Shown here: one piece after another, positions 1 to 7,485 of the stretch
How positions within the stretch are numbered: position 1 is the first letter of the stretch
Layout: each line of letters starts with the position of its first letter
Origin: Candidatus Caldarchaeum sp.
GTDB lineage: Archaea > Thermoproteota > Nitrososphaeria_A > Caldarchaeales > Caldarchaeaceae
Direction: 5' to 3'
DNA length: 10,795 nt
NCBI GenBank assembly: GCA_025054515.1
Contig: JANWZT010000032.1
Span: 253 to 11,047, forward strand
The notes under the pieces: generated by a model
What the model saw: only the letters and a program-made list of their open reading frames with translations
What the model was told of the DNA's origin: nothing
The model's database searches: none
Made by a program: the position numbers and the translations under genes

Positions 1-2
1 TA

Positions 3-1991
3 TACACTGAAGGCTGGGGTAAGACTGCGGTTGACAAATATGATGTTGGGTCCATCAACCAGTTTAATGCACCGTGGTACACTTTCATGCCTGGTTGGGC
101 AGAATCGGGATTCTGGCAGTATGAAAACAAGCTGGCTGATGAACTTGGGCAGAAAATTTATCGCGGCGAATTCAAAAGCAAAGAAGAAAGAGACCGCCTT
201 TACCGACAGCTTTCGGAGCTTGGCATCACAGAATCTATAAGAATTTGGGGTGTGACGAGACTCGACTCATACATCACTACCGATAAGGTAGTGGGCATAA
301 CTAACGACGTTGGGGCTGGTTTGAGGGCTTGGCACGTAATGAGAAATGCGTATGTTCCGGGTAAAGCAACGATGAAGGTCGGCCATCTCTGGGTTTGGAC
401 TGAAAGAACGACCTGGAACCCCGTCGGCGGTTTCAGAGACGTTTATTCCGTTGACCCCGCTGCCTGTACATGCGACCCAGCGATTTATCCACATCCGTTT
501 AACGGGTTGCCGATTCCGATTCGGGCGTCGTTTGATGTGGTGACAGCCGGCCCGGATGGAACCCTCGATGTTCCGGCAGACGCCGTCGTCTGGGACGCGG
601 CCAACGACCGATGGGTGCCGGTGGGAGCCGGTGTCAAAGCCAAAAGCAAGGTAACGCTTGACTACTCCAAGTATTTCGTGTCCAAGTGGCACCATGGAAT
701 TCAAATTTCGATGGCCGACTTGTTGTTTAACCTCGCGAGCCTTTGGGACGTGGTCGCCGACCCCGCAAAGTCAGCTCTCGAAAGCGCGGTAGCCACCACG
801 AACAGGCCTTTCTTCACCCAAGTGCTTAAAGGGCTCAGAATCCTCCCGGACAACCGTGTTGAATCCTACATAGATTACTGGCATTTCAACCCCAACTACA
901 TCGCGAGCCAAGCCAACCTCTGGGTTGTTTCGGCTCCCTGCATGACCGTCCCGTGGGAAATACGCGCCGCGATGGACAAACTGGTCTTTGAAGACAGAAG
1001 ATTCGCATATAGCGACTCGGCAGCGACCGCACGGGGAGTGCCGTGGCTGAGCCTCGTGTTAAGAGACCACGCCTCCGCCGTGGCATCCGCCATCAGCGCG
1101 CTAAAGACGGCGGGTTACTATCCCGAGGGGTATTTCAGAGTGGGCGACAGAGTCTTCGAAACACGCGAAAACACCGTAGCAAGATACGACGCGTCTCTCG
1201 GCTGGCACAGCCGCTACTCGATTCTCTGGATAAGCAACGGACCTTTCATGCTCACCGCCTTCGACAGCACCGCCCAATACCTGAAGCTGGAGGCCTTCCG
1301 CGACCCAACCTATCCATACCGGCCCGGCGACAACTTCTGGGGGCTTCCTCCATCTGTTGAAATAGCCAACGTCGGAAAATCCACCATCACGCCGGGAGGC
1401 GAGTCGCTGCTGCTTGTTGACGTCAGAGGCCCCGCACCTCTGTACGCCATCTATCTCGTAAAAGACCCAGTTACTGGTGAAATCCTGCAGGTCGGCAGCG
1501 CCGACAAAGTAACGCCGACGAGGTTCATCATCAGGCTGGCACCCGACTTCACAAAAACCCTTAGGCCCGGCGGGCTCTACGAATTCACAATAGCCGCCTA
1601 CAGCGACGAAGTTGCTTCGGTGGCGGCAGTCAAAGAATTCGTCGACGTCCTCAACATAGAACCACTTGTCGAAAGCATCGAAGTGGTTTCCAAGGAATTG
1701 CTCGATAGGCTCGGAACGATAAGCCGAGACCTCGCCGCCGCCCTATCCGGCGTACAGGGAGCCATCAACTCCGTTAGCGACAGGGTGGGAACGGTTAATG
1801 ACAGAGTCGGCAGAGTAGAATCAACCGTCAACACCTTAACAGCGTCAGCGACAACCATCAACGAAAGCGTGGCACGGCTGACAAGAACAGCCGAAACGAT
1901 CCTCCTGACCGCCCAGCTCGTCCTCGTCGTCTCCGTAATAGCCCTCGTCATGTCGGTTCTTTCGATAATGCGGCGCCCTAGACCAAGCTAA
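3..1991 (+). CDS. Peptide-type ABC transporter substrate-binding protein, 5'-truncated, with C-terminal coiled coil and membrane anchor
   Basis: The frame is open from the window edge, so 662 residues of the C-terminal part are visible; the ATG at 87 is internal, because residues before it (for example EGWGKTAVDKYDVG) read as normal protein. The product should capture a peptide or similar solute outside the membrane and deliver it to an ABC permease. The body resembles SBP_bac_5-type (OppA/DppA) proteins: aromatic-rich, with a long region of W/Y/P motifs such as WHHGIQISMADLLF. A beta-sandwich-like domain follows at about residues 447-545. A heptad-like coiled coil rich in V, T, S, N and R lies at about 550-630, then one hydrophobic helix at about 634-656 and a short RRPRPS tail. 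This tail replaces the lipid anchor of bacterial homologues and is common in archaeal binding proteins. The assignment rests on similarity recalled from the family plus the two ATPase genes directly downstream. Substrate is unknown. Confidence 0.8.
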   Translation, partial: YTEGWGKTAVDKYDVGSINQFNAPWYTFMPGWAESGFWQYENKLADELGQKIYRGEFKSKEERDRLYRQLSELGITESIRIWGVTRLDSYITTDKVVGITNDVGAGLRAWHVMRNAYVPGKATMKVGHLWVWTERTTWNPVGGFRDVYSVDPAACTCDPAIYPHPFNGLPIPIRASFDVVTAGPDGTLDVPADAVVWDAANDRWVPVGAGVKAKSKVTLDYSKYFVSKWHHGIQISMADLLFNLASLWDVVADPAKSALESAVATTNRPFFTQVLKGLRILPDNRVESYIDYWHFNPNYIASQANLWVVSAPCMTVPWEIRAAMDKLVFEDRRFAYSDSAATARGVPWLSLVLRDHASAVASAISALKTAGYYPEGYFRVGDRVFETRENTVARYDASLGWHSRYSILWISNGPFMLTAFDSTAQYLKLEAFRDPTYPYRPGDNFWGLPPSVEIANVGKSTITPGGESLLLVDVRGPAPLYAIYLVKDPVTGEILQVGSADKVTPTRFIIRLAPDFTKTLRPGGLYEFTIAAYSDEVASVAAVKEFVDVLNIEPLVESIEVVSKELLDRLGTISRDLAAALSGVQGAINSVSDRVGTVNDRVGRVESTVNTLTASATTINESVARLTRTAETILLTAQLVLVVSVIALVMSVLSIMRRPRPS

Positions 1992-2020
1992 AACACTTTT
2001 TAAAACACTTTTTTCTTTTT
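1990..2020 (+). terminator. Tandem 12-base repeat running into a T-rich tract
   Basis: AAAACACTTTTT occurs twice head to tail (1990-2001 and 2002-2013), the first copy overlapping the stop codon at 1989-1991. It runs into TTTTTTCTTTTT (2009-2020). T-runs just after a stop codon are typical archaeal termination signals, so partial termination after the binding protein gene is likely. The same stretch contains TTTTTAAAA (1997-2005), about 32 bases ahead of the next start, so it could instead or also act as a weak promoter for the ATPase genes. Confidence 0.5.
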
Positions 2021-2032
2021 CTCTGGGAAAAC

Positions 2033-2992
2033 TTGTTGCTCCGAGTCGAAAATCTATTCCTCTACTATGAGTCGGAAAGAGGGATTGTCAGAGCTGTTGA
2101 TGGAGTGGGTTTTGAGCTTGGAACAAAGGAAACTTTATCGATTGTAGGGGAAAGCGGCTCCGGCAAATCTTCTTTGGCGTTGGGCTTGATAAGGCTTCCA
2201 CCCAAAAACACGGCAAAATACGCCGGCGAAATCTTTTTCGACGGACTTGACGTCATGAAACTCAGCGACGAAGAATTCAGGAAGAAAGTCAGACTCAACG
2301 GGATTGCCATGGTTTTCCAAGGCGCTATGAACACGCTCAACCCGGTAATACCCATCGTTAAACAGGTGGCTGAACCACTGATACAGGGATTCAACATCCC
2401 AAAAAACGAAGCTCACCAAAAAGCCGTCGAAACACTGTCCTATCTGGGCATTAAACCGGAAATGGCTTCGCGATATCCCCATGAATTCAGCGGCGGCATG
2501 CGGCAGAGGGTTGCGATCGCCATGGCTTTGGTTACAAACCCGAAGATAGTCATCTTGGACGAACCCACTTCGGCCCTCGACATAATAACGCAGGCAAACA
2601 TCATGAACCTATTGAAAAAGCTGAAAAACGAAATCGGAACCTCCTACATCTTCATAACTCACGACCTAGCGTTGGCCAGCGAACTCGCCGACAAAGTCGC
2701 CATCATGTACGCGGGTCGAATAGTCGAGAACGGCCCGGCGGAAAAAATTTTCAACTCGCCGAAGCATCCTTACACTCAGTTACTGATTGAAAGCGTTCCA
2801 ACGCTTAGGGCGGAGAGGGTCCCAAAATTCATCCCCGGCGCTCCGCCGGATTTGATTAACCCGCCGTCGGGATGCCGTTTCCATCCGAGATGTCCATACA
2901 TGATTAAGGGGAAATGCGAACGGGAGGAGCCCAGAATTACGACCGTTGACGGCGATGTCCGAGTATCATGTTGGCTTAGGGAGGAGATGTAG
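2033..2992 (+). CDS. dppD: Oligopeptide/dipeptide ABC transporter ATPase, DppD/OppD type
   Basis: This cytoplasmic ATPase (319 aa, normal family length) would power import of peptides or similar solutes as half of a heterodimer with the next gene's product. All ABC motifs are present: Walker A GESGSGKS (39-46), Q-loop glutamine at 96, signature SGGMRQ (153-158), Walker B IVILDEP (172-178) with catalytic E177, and the switch histidine H210. The C-terminal oligo_HPY extension carries cysteines C281, C287, C295 and C313, the pattern that binds an iron-sulfur cluster in many OppD/DppD proteins. The start is TTG at 2033, with a second TTG at 2036. No clear Shine-Dalgarno lies ahead, but MLLRVENLFLYY is the usual family beginning. 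Only 41 bases separate it from the binding protein gene, so one operon is likely. It could import sugars or other solutes rather than peptides; sequence alone does not decide. Confidence 0.93.
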   Translation: MLLRVENLFLYYESERGIVRAVDGVGFELGTKETLSIVGESGSGKSSLALGLIRLPPKNTAKYAGEIFFDGLDVMKLSDEEFRKKVRLNGIAMVFQGAMNTLNPVIPIVKQVAEPLIQGFNIPKNEAHQKAVETLSYLGIKPEMASRYPHEFSGGMRQRVAIAMALVTNPKIVILDEPTSALDIITQANIMNLLKKLKNEIGTSYIFITHDLALASELADKVAIMYAGRIVENGPAEKIFNSPKHPYTQLLIESVPTLRAERVPKFIPGAPPDLINPPSGCRFHPRCPYMIKGKCEREEPRITTVDGDVRVSCWLREEM

Positions 2993-2995
2993 TTG
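2977..2995 (+). promoter_or_regulatory. Strong ribosome binding site for the second ATPase
   Basis: TAGGGAGGAG (2977-2986) lies inside the last codons of the first ATPase gene, 6 bases before the TTG at 2993. It is the only strong Shine-Dalgarno sequence noticed ahead of a gene in this window. It fixes the second ATPase's start directly after the TAG stop (2990-2992) and fits translation inside an operon, in contrast to the apparently leaderless genes nearby. Confidence 0.75.
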
Positions 2996-3973
2996 AGTGT
3001 CTTGGTTGAAGTCCAGGGTCTTAAGGTCTATTTTCCGGTCAGAAGGTTCTTGAAAACTGTTGGAGTCGTGAAGGCGGTCGACGGCGTTTCGGTAGCGCTT
3101 GAAAAGGGTGAGACTCTCGCGCTGGTGGGAGAAAGCGGATGCGGTAAAACCACCTTTGGGAAGGCCCTTCTCGGAGCCGTTAAGCCTTTTGCGGGCAAAA
3201 TCTATTTCGACGGACAGGAAATTAACAGCGTCGACGATAGACAGCTTGAGGCGATTAAACGAAGGATCGGGGCCGTGTTCCAGGACCCCTACTCCAGCCT
3301 CAACCCCATGTTCACAATATACCGGATTGTCGAAGAACCTTTGGTTGTTCACGGTATAGGCTCTCCCAAAGACCGGAAAGAAACGGTCTTCAAAGCTTTG
3401 GAAGACGTCAAGCTTGTTCCAGCGGAAGATTTCGCCTACAAATATCCTCACATGATCAGCGGCGGCCAGCGACAGAGGGTTGCAATTGCGAGAGCCATCA
3501 TTTCGAGGCCTGAGTTTATCGTGGCGGACGAGCCAGTGACTATGCTAGATGCATCGATCCGGGTTGAAATCCTGCTTTTGCTGAGGGAAATTCAGAGAAA
3601 GCTCGGGTTGACGATGGTTTATATCACGCACGACATCGCGACTGCGAAATATTTCTCCGACAGGATAGCTGTGATGTATGCGGGAAAGTTTGTCGAATTA
3701 GGGCCTACGAAAGATGTTCTGAAAAACCCCAGTCATCCCTATACCCAAGCTTTGATTGATGCCATTCCAGACCCTGATCCGCGTAATCGTTTGAGTTTCC
3801 GGAAAGTGGTCGGTGGTGAGCCGCCGAGTCTCATCAACCCTCCTTCGGGCTGTCGATTCCATCCAAGATGTCCGTTTTTCATGCAGGGAAAATGCGATGC
3901 ATCGGAGCCGCCGCTATACTCCGTTGGCCCGGACCGGTTCACCGCCTGTTTTCTCGCCGAACATCAGTCGTGA
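2993..3973 (+). CDS. dppF: Oligopeptide/dipeptide ABC transporter ATPase, DppF/OppF type
   Basis: This is the partner ATPase (326 aa) of the transporter. Motifs: Walker A GESGCGKT (46-53), Q-loop glutamine at 97, signature SGGQRQ (156-161), Walker B FIVADEP (175-181) with catalytic E180, and switch H213. The oligo_HPY tail again has four cysteines (C287, C293, C301, C319), so both ATPases may carry an iron-sulfur cluster. The D-loop region reads PVTMLDAS, where DppF proteins usually have PVSALDVS, a mild change. The TTG start at 2993 touches the previous stop and is served by a strong Shine-Dalgarno, so the pair is translated from one message. No permease gene lies between or after them; the permeases are probably upstream of the binding protein gene, outside the window. 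Confidence 0.93.
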   Translation: MSVLVEVQGLKVYFPVRRFLKTVGVVKAVDGVSVALEKGETLALVGESGCGKTTFGKALLGAVKPFAGKIYFDGQEINSVDDRQLEAIKRRIGAVFQDPYSSLNPMFTIYRIVEEPLVVHGIGSPKDRKETVFKALEDVKLVPAEDFAYKYPHMISGGQRQRVAIARAIISRPEFIVADEPVTMLDASIRVEILLLLREIQRKLGLTMVYITHDIATAKYFSDRIAVMYAGKFVELGPTKDVLKNPSHPYTQALIDAIPDPDPRNRLSFRKVVGGEPPSLINPPSGCRFHPRCPFFMQGKCDASEPPLYSVGPDRFTACFLAEHQS

Positions 3974-3987
3974 ACTCTCCGGGACAC

Positions 3988-3998
3988 AAAATTAAATA
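3988..3998 (+). promoter_or_regulatory. TATA-like box for the gene starting at 4022
   Basis: AAAATTAAATA lies just after the second ATPase gene. Its TTAAATA core is centred about 27 bases ahead of the ATG at 4022, the spacing of an archaeal TATA box to a leaderless start. This favours ATG 4022 over ATG 4004, which would have only AGGTG one base ahead of it. Confidence 0.5.
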
Positions 3999-4021
3999 GG
4001 TGTATGGGCTTTCGATTGACG

Positions 4022-4720
4022 ATGTCCGAGGCCTTTGTCAAAGCCTACAAACACATCGAAGAGCAGCTGAACAAGAACCTGCCTGACGCAGTCATTCAGG
4101 AAAAAATGCCCGAATTTAGGGACGGAAATTTCTCGGTCAACAGATATCTTCCCTACAGTCCGCCTTTGCTCGGCATGTCTTTGAAAAACCCGGTTTTCCA
4201 GATGACCTTCGAAAACCTACGGAAAGTTGAGAAATTCGCGAAACGGAGGGGGTTATTGGTCAAAACCGAGGGGAACAGCGTTGAGCTCATCGCGTTAGAC
4301 GGATTGAGGAGGGCCCTTTTGCGGGCCGATTTCTTCGCCGCATCAACTCCACAGCTTTTCGAATCCATCGGAAAAGTATTCTACGGCCTCGGCTCGGACA
4401 CGGCGTCGGAGCTCGAGTTCACCGAAGGCTTCACCTCATCGGTGGCGCGCCTTCTCGCCGACAAAATGAACGTCACGAAGGCCCTCGTCGCCTTTTTCCT
4501 CCTCTTTACCCCAGTGTTGTGGCTTGCTGCATCGCTTTTCTTGACGGAATCACTGGCCTACCCACGATGGACCATGATAGGGGCGGGCGTGGTCGCCCTT
4601 GCGGTCACCGCCTACGTCATAAGGTTGTATTTCCGGGAAAACTTTCCGGAGCTTTTCGAAAAAATCGACACAAAAAACCTAATTCGAAAAATCCCCCAGA
4701 GTCAAACACAATCGCAATAA
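4022..4720 (+). CDS. Unrecognised protein with two C-terminal membrane helices
   Basis: I do not recognise the family. The product is 232 aa from ATG 4022 (238 aa from ATG 4004). The first 155 or so residues look soluble and mixed alpha/beta, with a helical, charged start (SEAFVKAYKHIEEQL), a short segment rich in Y and P, and a conserved-looking stretch ending in LLRADFFAASTPQLFESIG. Two hydrophobic helices follow (about 158-178, ALVAFFLLFTPVLWLAASLF, and about 186-205), then a charged tail ending in Q/S repeats. The short turn between the helices puts both termini on the same side, probably the cytoplasm. It sits 48 bases after the transporter ATPases but has its own TATA-like box, so co-function with the transporter is not shown. 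It converges with nuoM across about 100 bases. Confidence 0.75.
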   Translation: MSEAFVKAYKHIEEQLNKNLPDAVIQEKMPEFRDGNFSVNRYLPYSPPLLGMSLKNPVFQMTFENLRKVEKFAKRRGLLVKTEGNSVELIALDGLRRALLRADFFAASTPQLFESIGKVFYGLGSDTASELEFTEGFTSSVARLLADKMNVTKALVAFFLLFTPVLWLAASLFLTESLAYPRWTMIGAGVVALAVTAYVIRLYFRENFPELFEKIDTKNLIRKIPQSQTQSQ

Positions 4721-4755
4721 GCCGCCAACCCGGGAAACGACAACCGACCACATAA

Positions 4756-4768
4756 CCGGTAAAACCGG
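4756..4768. terminator. Small hairpin between convergent genes
   Basis: CCGGT (4756-4760) and ACCGG (4764-4768) can pair around a three-base AAA loop, midway between the stop codons at 4720 and 4824. No T-run follows on either strand, so it is at best a weak or RNA-processing element. A role as a bidirectional terminator is a guess from position. Confidence 0.25.
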
Positions 4769-4823
4769 CTGTATTCAGACATTCGGTTGACCTATCAGCG
4801 TCGCATGTAGTGAACGCGATCAC

Positions 4824-6311
4824 TCACCGAGGTATGTAGAGGGATAACGCTGATGCAGTGTCTGCGATGACGGCGACGAGCGGGGCGGCGAGAAATCCTA
4901 AAACCACGACGAGAACGATTAGCGGAGACATCGGACCGAGCATCGAAATGGCCGGGTCTTTTGCTTCTGCAACGGCTTGGCCGAAGAAAACCGCTCTGAT
5001 CATCCGCAGGTAGTATCCAGCAGTTATGGCTGTCGCGAATATGGCGATGGCGACGAAAACCGTCCAGCCGGCCTCTATTCCACCGGTGAAAATCATCCAT
5101 TCACTCATAAACCCGCCCAGGGGCGGAGTGCCCGCTATCGAAAGTCCTCCCAACAGCATCGCCGTAGCGGTCAAAGGCATCTTTGAAGCAAGCCCTCCCA
5201 GCCTGCGAATGTCTCTTTCGTTTAGCTCGTGGATGAGCACGCCCGCGCCCATAAAGAGGAGGCTTTTGGCGAAGCCGTGGTTGAGGACGTGGAAAAGTCC
5301 GCCCTGAATTCCCGCGACGTTACCCGTGGCGAGGCCGAAAACGATGTACCCGATCTGGCTGATGCTACTGTATGCGAGAAGTCTTTTGACGTCGTTTTGA
5401 ACAAGGGCCATCACACCTCCCCAAACCATACTCAACACCGCGAGAACGGCGACCGGAAGACGGAGGTCAACCATGGTGAAAGGTAGAATTCCAAGAACAA
5501 GCCTCGCGACCGCGTAAACCCCAGTCTTGATCATCACTCCGCTGAGCAGAACGCTTATCGGTGTCGGCGCCTCTGCATGCGCGTCAGGCAGCCACGTATG
5601 AAACGGAAAGACCGCCATCTTGACCGCTGCACCGATGAAAATCAAAACGGCTATCGTCGTCAAAACAGGTCTAAGGGCCGCTGCCTGCGATGCCGCCAAA
5701 GCCCCCAGCTCGAAGATGTTCAGGTTGTTGAATAGGGCGGCGAGCCATGCTATGCCGATGAGGAGGGAGAGGGCACCGGCGTGGGTGAAGATGAAGTATT
5801 TGAAGCCGATGAGCCGTGGGTTCCCCGTTCCCCAGTAGGCGATCAGCGCATAAGAGGGAATCAGCATGAGCTCCCAAAAAATATAGAACAGAAACAGGTT
5901 GGTGACCAACACAACACCAAGCATTCCAGCAACAAAAAGCAGAAGCAACGTGAAGTAGGAAGTCAACCCATGTTCTTTCTCCATGTATTTGCTAGAATAA
6001 ACGCCTGCTAAGAATCCGACGAGAGTGATGAGAAGGGCGAATGGATAGCTGAGGCTGTCGAGCACGAACCCAACCGTCAACCCGAGTGCCGGAACCCACT
6101 GGTATTCTTCGTAAAGGGTTTTGCCCGAAAGAGCATCAGGGGTAAGGTAAACCATGATGAGTAGAGGGATTAACAGGGCGGCGTTACAGAAAACCGCCGC
6201 AGCACGCCAAGAACCAACTCTTCCAACCAAAAACGTCAAAGGAGTCAACACAATCGGCAGAAACACCGCAAAAGAAAGCAAAGGAATCTGCAAAGCCGTC
6301 CACGGCAACAT
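4824..6311 (-). CDS. nuoM: Complex I-like membrane antiporter subunit NuoM
   Basis: This membrane subunit (495 aa, full length) forms one of the proton-translocating channels of NADH dehydrogenase-like or F420H2 dehydrogenase-like complexes. It is a strongly hydrophobic multi-helix protein carrying the antiporter-family signatures: FWELMLIPSYAL with E147 in the helix-5 position, VKMAVFPFHTWLPDAHAEAP with K231, K262 in VMIKTGVYA, NDVKRLLAYSSISQIGY, H341, H345 and K349, and E404 in GFMSEW. The glutamate at that last place, where NuoL has lysine, separates NuoM from NuoL. The start is ATG 6311, with a TATA-like box 28 bases ahead and no Shine-Dalgarno, so nuoM appears to have its own leaderless message. 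It is divergent from a regulator gene and separated from nuoL by about 2.9 kb. No nuoN follows it. FpoM would be an equally good name; the electron-input subunits are not visible. Confidence 0.93.
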   Translation of the reverse strand: MLPWTALQIPLLSFAVFLPIVLTPLTFLVGRVGSWRAAAVFCNAALLIPLLIMVYLTPDALSGKTLYEEYQWVPALGLTVGFVLDSLSYPFALLITLVGFLAGVYSSKYMEKEHGLTSYFTLLLLFVAGMLGVVLVTNLFLFYIFWELMLIPSYALIAYWGTGNPRLIGFKYFIFTHAGALSLLIGIAWLAALFNNLNIFELGALAASQAAALRPVLTTIAVLIFIGAAVKMAVFPFHTWLPDAHAEAPTPISVLLSGVMIKTGVYAVARLVLGILPFTMVDLRLPVAVLAVLSMVWGGVMALVQNDVKRLLAYSSISQIGYIVFGLATGNVAGIQGGLFHVLNHGFAKSLLFMGAGVLIHELNERDIRRLGGLASKMPLTATAMLLGGLSIAGTPPLGGFMSEWMIFTGGIEAGWTVFVAIAIFATAITAGYYLRMIRAVFFGQAVAEAKDPAISMLGPMSPLIVLVVVLGFLAAPLVAVIADTASALSLYIPR

Positions 6312-6334
6312 CGTGCATCAACGTATTAAACGAC

Positions 6335-6343
6335 AATTTATTT
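6335..6343 (-). promoter_or_regulatory. TATA-like box for nuoM
   Basis: Read on the minus strand this is AAATAAATT, centred about 28 bases upstream of the nuoM ATG at 6311. It faces away from the regulator promoter at 6429-6437. The 85 bases between the two boxes could hold shared control sites; I see GCAT/ATGC at 6350-6361 and two similar GTGAAA words, but no convincing operator. Confidence 0.5.
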
Positions 6344-6428
6344 GTTGACGCATGATGATGCTTTTTCGTGAAACAGAAGGTCTCAAAGTGAAAGCTGGAA
6401 AATGCCGCAGTTTTGCTTGAAAAGACAT

Positions 6429-6437
6429 AAATATAAT
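6429..6437 (+). promoter_or_regulatory. TATA-like box for the tandem regulator gene
   Basis: AAATATAAT is centred near 6433, 24 bases ahead of GTG 6457. This spacing supports GTG 6457 as a leaderless start in preference to the in-frame TTG at 6448. Confidence 0.55.
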
Positions 6438-6456
6438 TAAGCTTTTCTTGTATTCT

Positions 6457-7467
6457 GTGAAACTTTCTTCACCTCCGACACGCTGGGCCTTGACATCAGT
6501 CATCGCCGCCGCCATGAAATACGGCCCGACGAAAGTACCCCGCATAGCCTACGAGCTCGACATGCCCGTTGAAACATGCCGATATTATCTGAAGAAATTT
6601 TACGAAGCAGGTTTCCGACTTCAGCCCGTAGTTGATTACTGGGCTCTGGGATTAGCGCCGACCCTGATCTTCATTAGATTTGACAGACGGGTACCGGCGG
6701 CGAAAAAGCAAACACTGCTAAGCTGGCTGGACACGGTTTACGTCGTCTACCGAGCTCCTCTCGAAAACGACCGCGAACAAATCATATTGATGGTGCCCCC
6801 GAAAGGAGATGAAAAAGCTCTACAAGAAATATTGGCGATGTTGAAAGAGGCAGACCTTTTAGAAGATTTTTTCCTCGCTCAAATTACCGACGGATACTAT
6901 TTGCCTGAATGGGTTACGATGTATGACTTCATCAATTCAAGATGGTCATCGAAAGTCGATGTCCGCGTACCGCAAATTTCTGTAAGCAACGGATTTGACG
7001 AGAAGCAATTCGACGAAACCGACTTGACGTTGATAGAGGAAATCGAAGTCGAACCAAAGGTCAAGATGAAGAAGATATCTGCTAAACACGGTGTTTCGCC
7101 CCAGCTCCTTAGCTACCACAGAGAAAAGCACGTCGAGGGGACCAGGTTGATAACGGGTTACGTTCCGCTTCGAAGGACTGCATACCAAGATGTAAACATA
7201 GTCTTCATAACTCAACTCGAAGAATCAATCAAAGACAGTGAGCTGAAAAACTACCATTTTTCCACATGGAAGCTCAAAAGAAGAAACCTTATCAGGTTCC
7301 ACATCCCCGCAGACGCCGACTTCGCCTACCCTGCTCCAGTGCTCAACGTCACAGCCCTAGGAGTTAGATGGTTCACGGTTCCCAGAGAACATTTCATAGA
7401 CGGTAAATGGGTTGCGCTGGAATCCTTCGTAGAACGGGTCACTTCTCTGATAAAAATCGTGGCCTAA
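6457..7467 (+). CDS. Putative transcription regulator with two Lrp/AsnC-like halves
   Basis: The product is 336 aa from GTG 6457. It appears to consist of two related halves. Each begins with a winged helix-turn-helix-like segment (about 12-55 and 188-235). Each then has a similar transition into a beta-alpha domain: YYLKKFYEAGFRLQPVV...LIFIRF near 43-75 and SYHREKHVEGTRLITGY...NIVFIT near 219-252. The pairing of a DNA-binding helix set with a small alpha/beta domain resembles Lrp/AsnC proteins, so a DNA-binding role is inferred; one chain may act as a built-in dimer. There are no membrane helices. It is divergent from nuoM with 145 bases between start codons, the usual arrangement for a regulator that controls itself and its neighbour. 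Base use is like its neighbours. The exact family and any ligand are unknown. Confidence 0.65.
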   Translation: MKLSSPPTRWALTSVIAAAMKYGPTKVPRIAYELDMPVETCRYYLKKFYEAGFRLQPVVDYWALGLAPTLIFIRFDRRVPAAKKQTLLSWLDTVYVVYRAPLENDREQIILMVPPKGDEKALQEILAMLKEADLLEDFFLAQITDGYYLPEWVTMYDFINSRWSSKVDVRVPQISVSNGFDEKQFDETDLTLIEEIEVEPKVKMKKISAKHGVSPQLLSYHREKHVEGTRLITGYVPLRRTAYQDVNIVFITQLEESIKDSELKNYHFSTWKLKRRNLIRFHIPADADFAYPAPVLNVTALGVRWFTVPREHFIDGKWVALESFVERVTSLIKIVA

Positions 7468-7472
7468 AAAAA
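7466..7472 (-). terminator. T-run after the small minus-strand gene
   Basis: On the minus strand this is seven T bases, 14 bases after the stop of the 49-codon gene (stop at 7486-7488). It touches the stop codon of the convergent regulator. A T-run here fits archaeal termination and supports the small gene being transcribed. Confidence 0.4.
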
Positions 7473-7485
7473 GGGATGGGAAGGT

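Noticed and set aside
267..704. 145-codon minus-strand frame inside the binding protein gene
   Set aside because: It lies wholly opposite a well-supported coding region, has no recognisable motif, and its composition fits an antisense shadow.
1598..1951. 117-codon minus-strand frame rich in S, T and L
   Set aside because: It is the reverse reading of the coiled-coil repeat region and has no signals of its own.
4824..6311. NuoM-like protein as an Mrp antiporter or membrane hydrogenase subunit
   Set aside because: The family is related, but length, the E404 position and a NuoL with its C-terminal linker and final helix nearby fit a complex I-type enzyme better. The full cluster would be needed to exclude it completely.
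6350..6361. Possible C box (ATGATGA) of a C/D guide RNA
   Set aside because: No matching CTGA D box follows at a suitable distance, and the site lies in the nuoM/regulator promoter gap.
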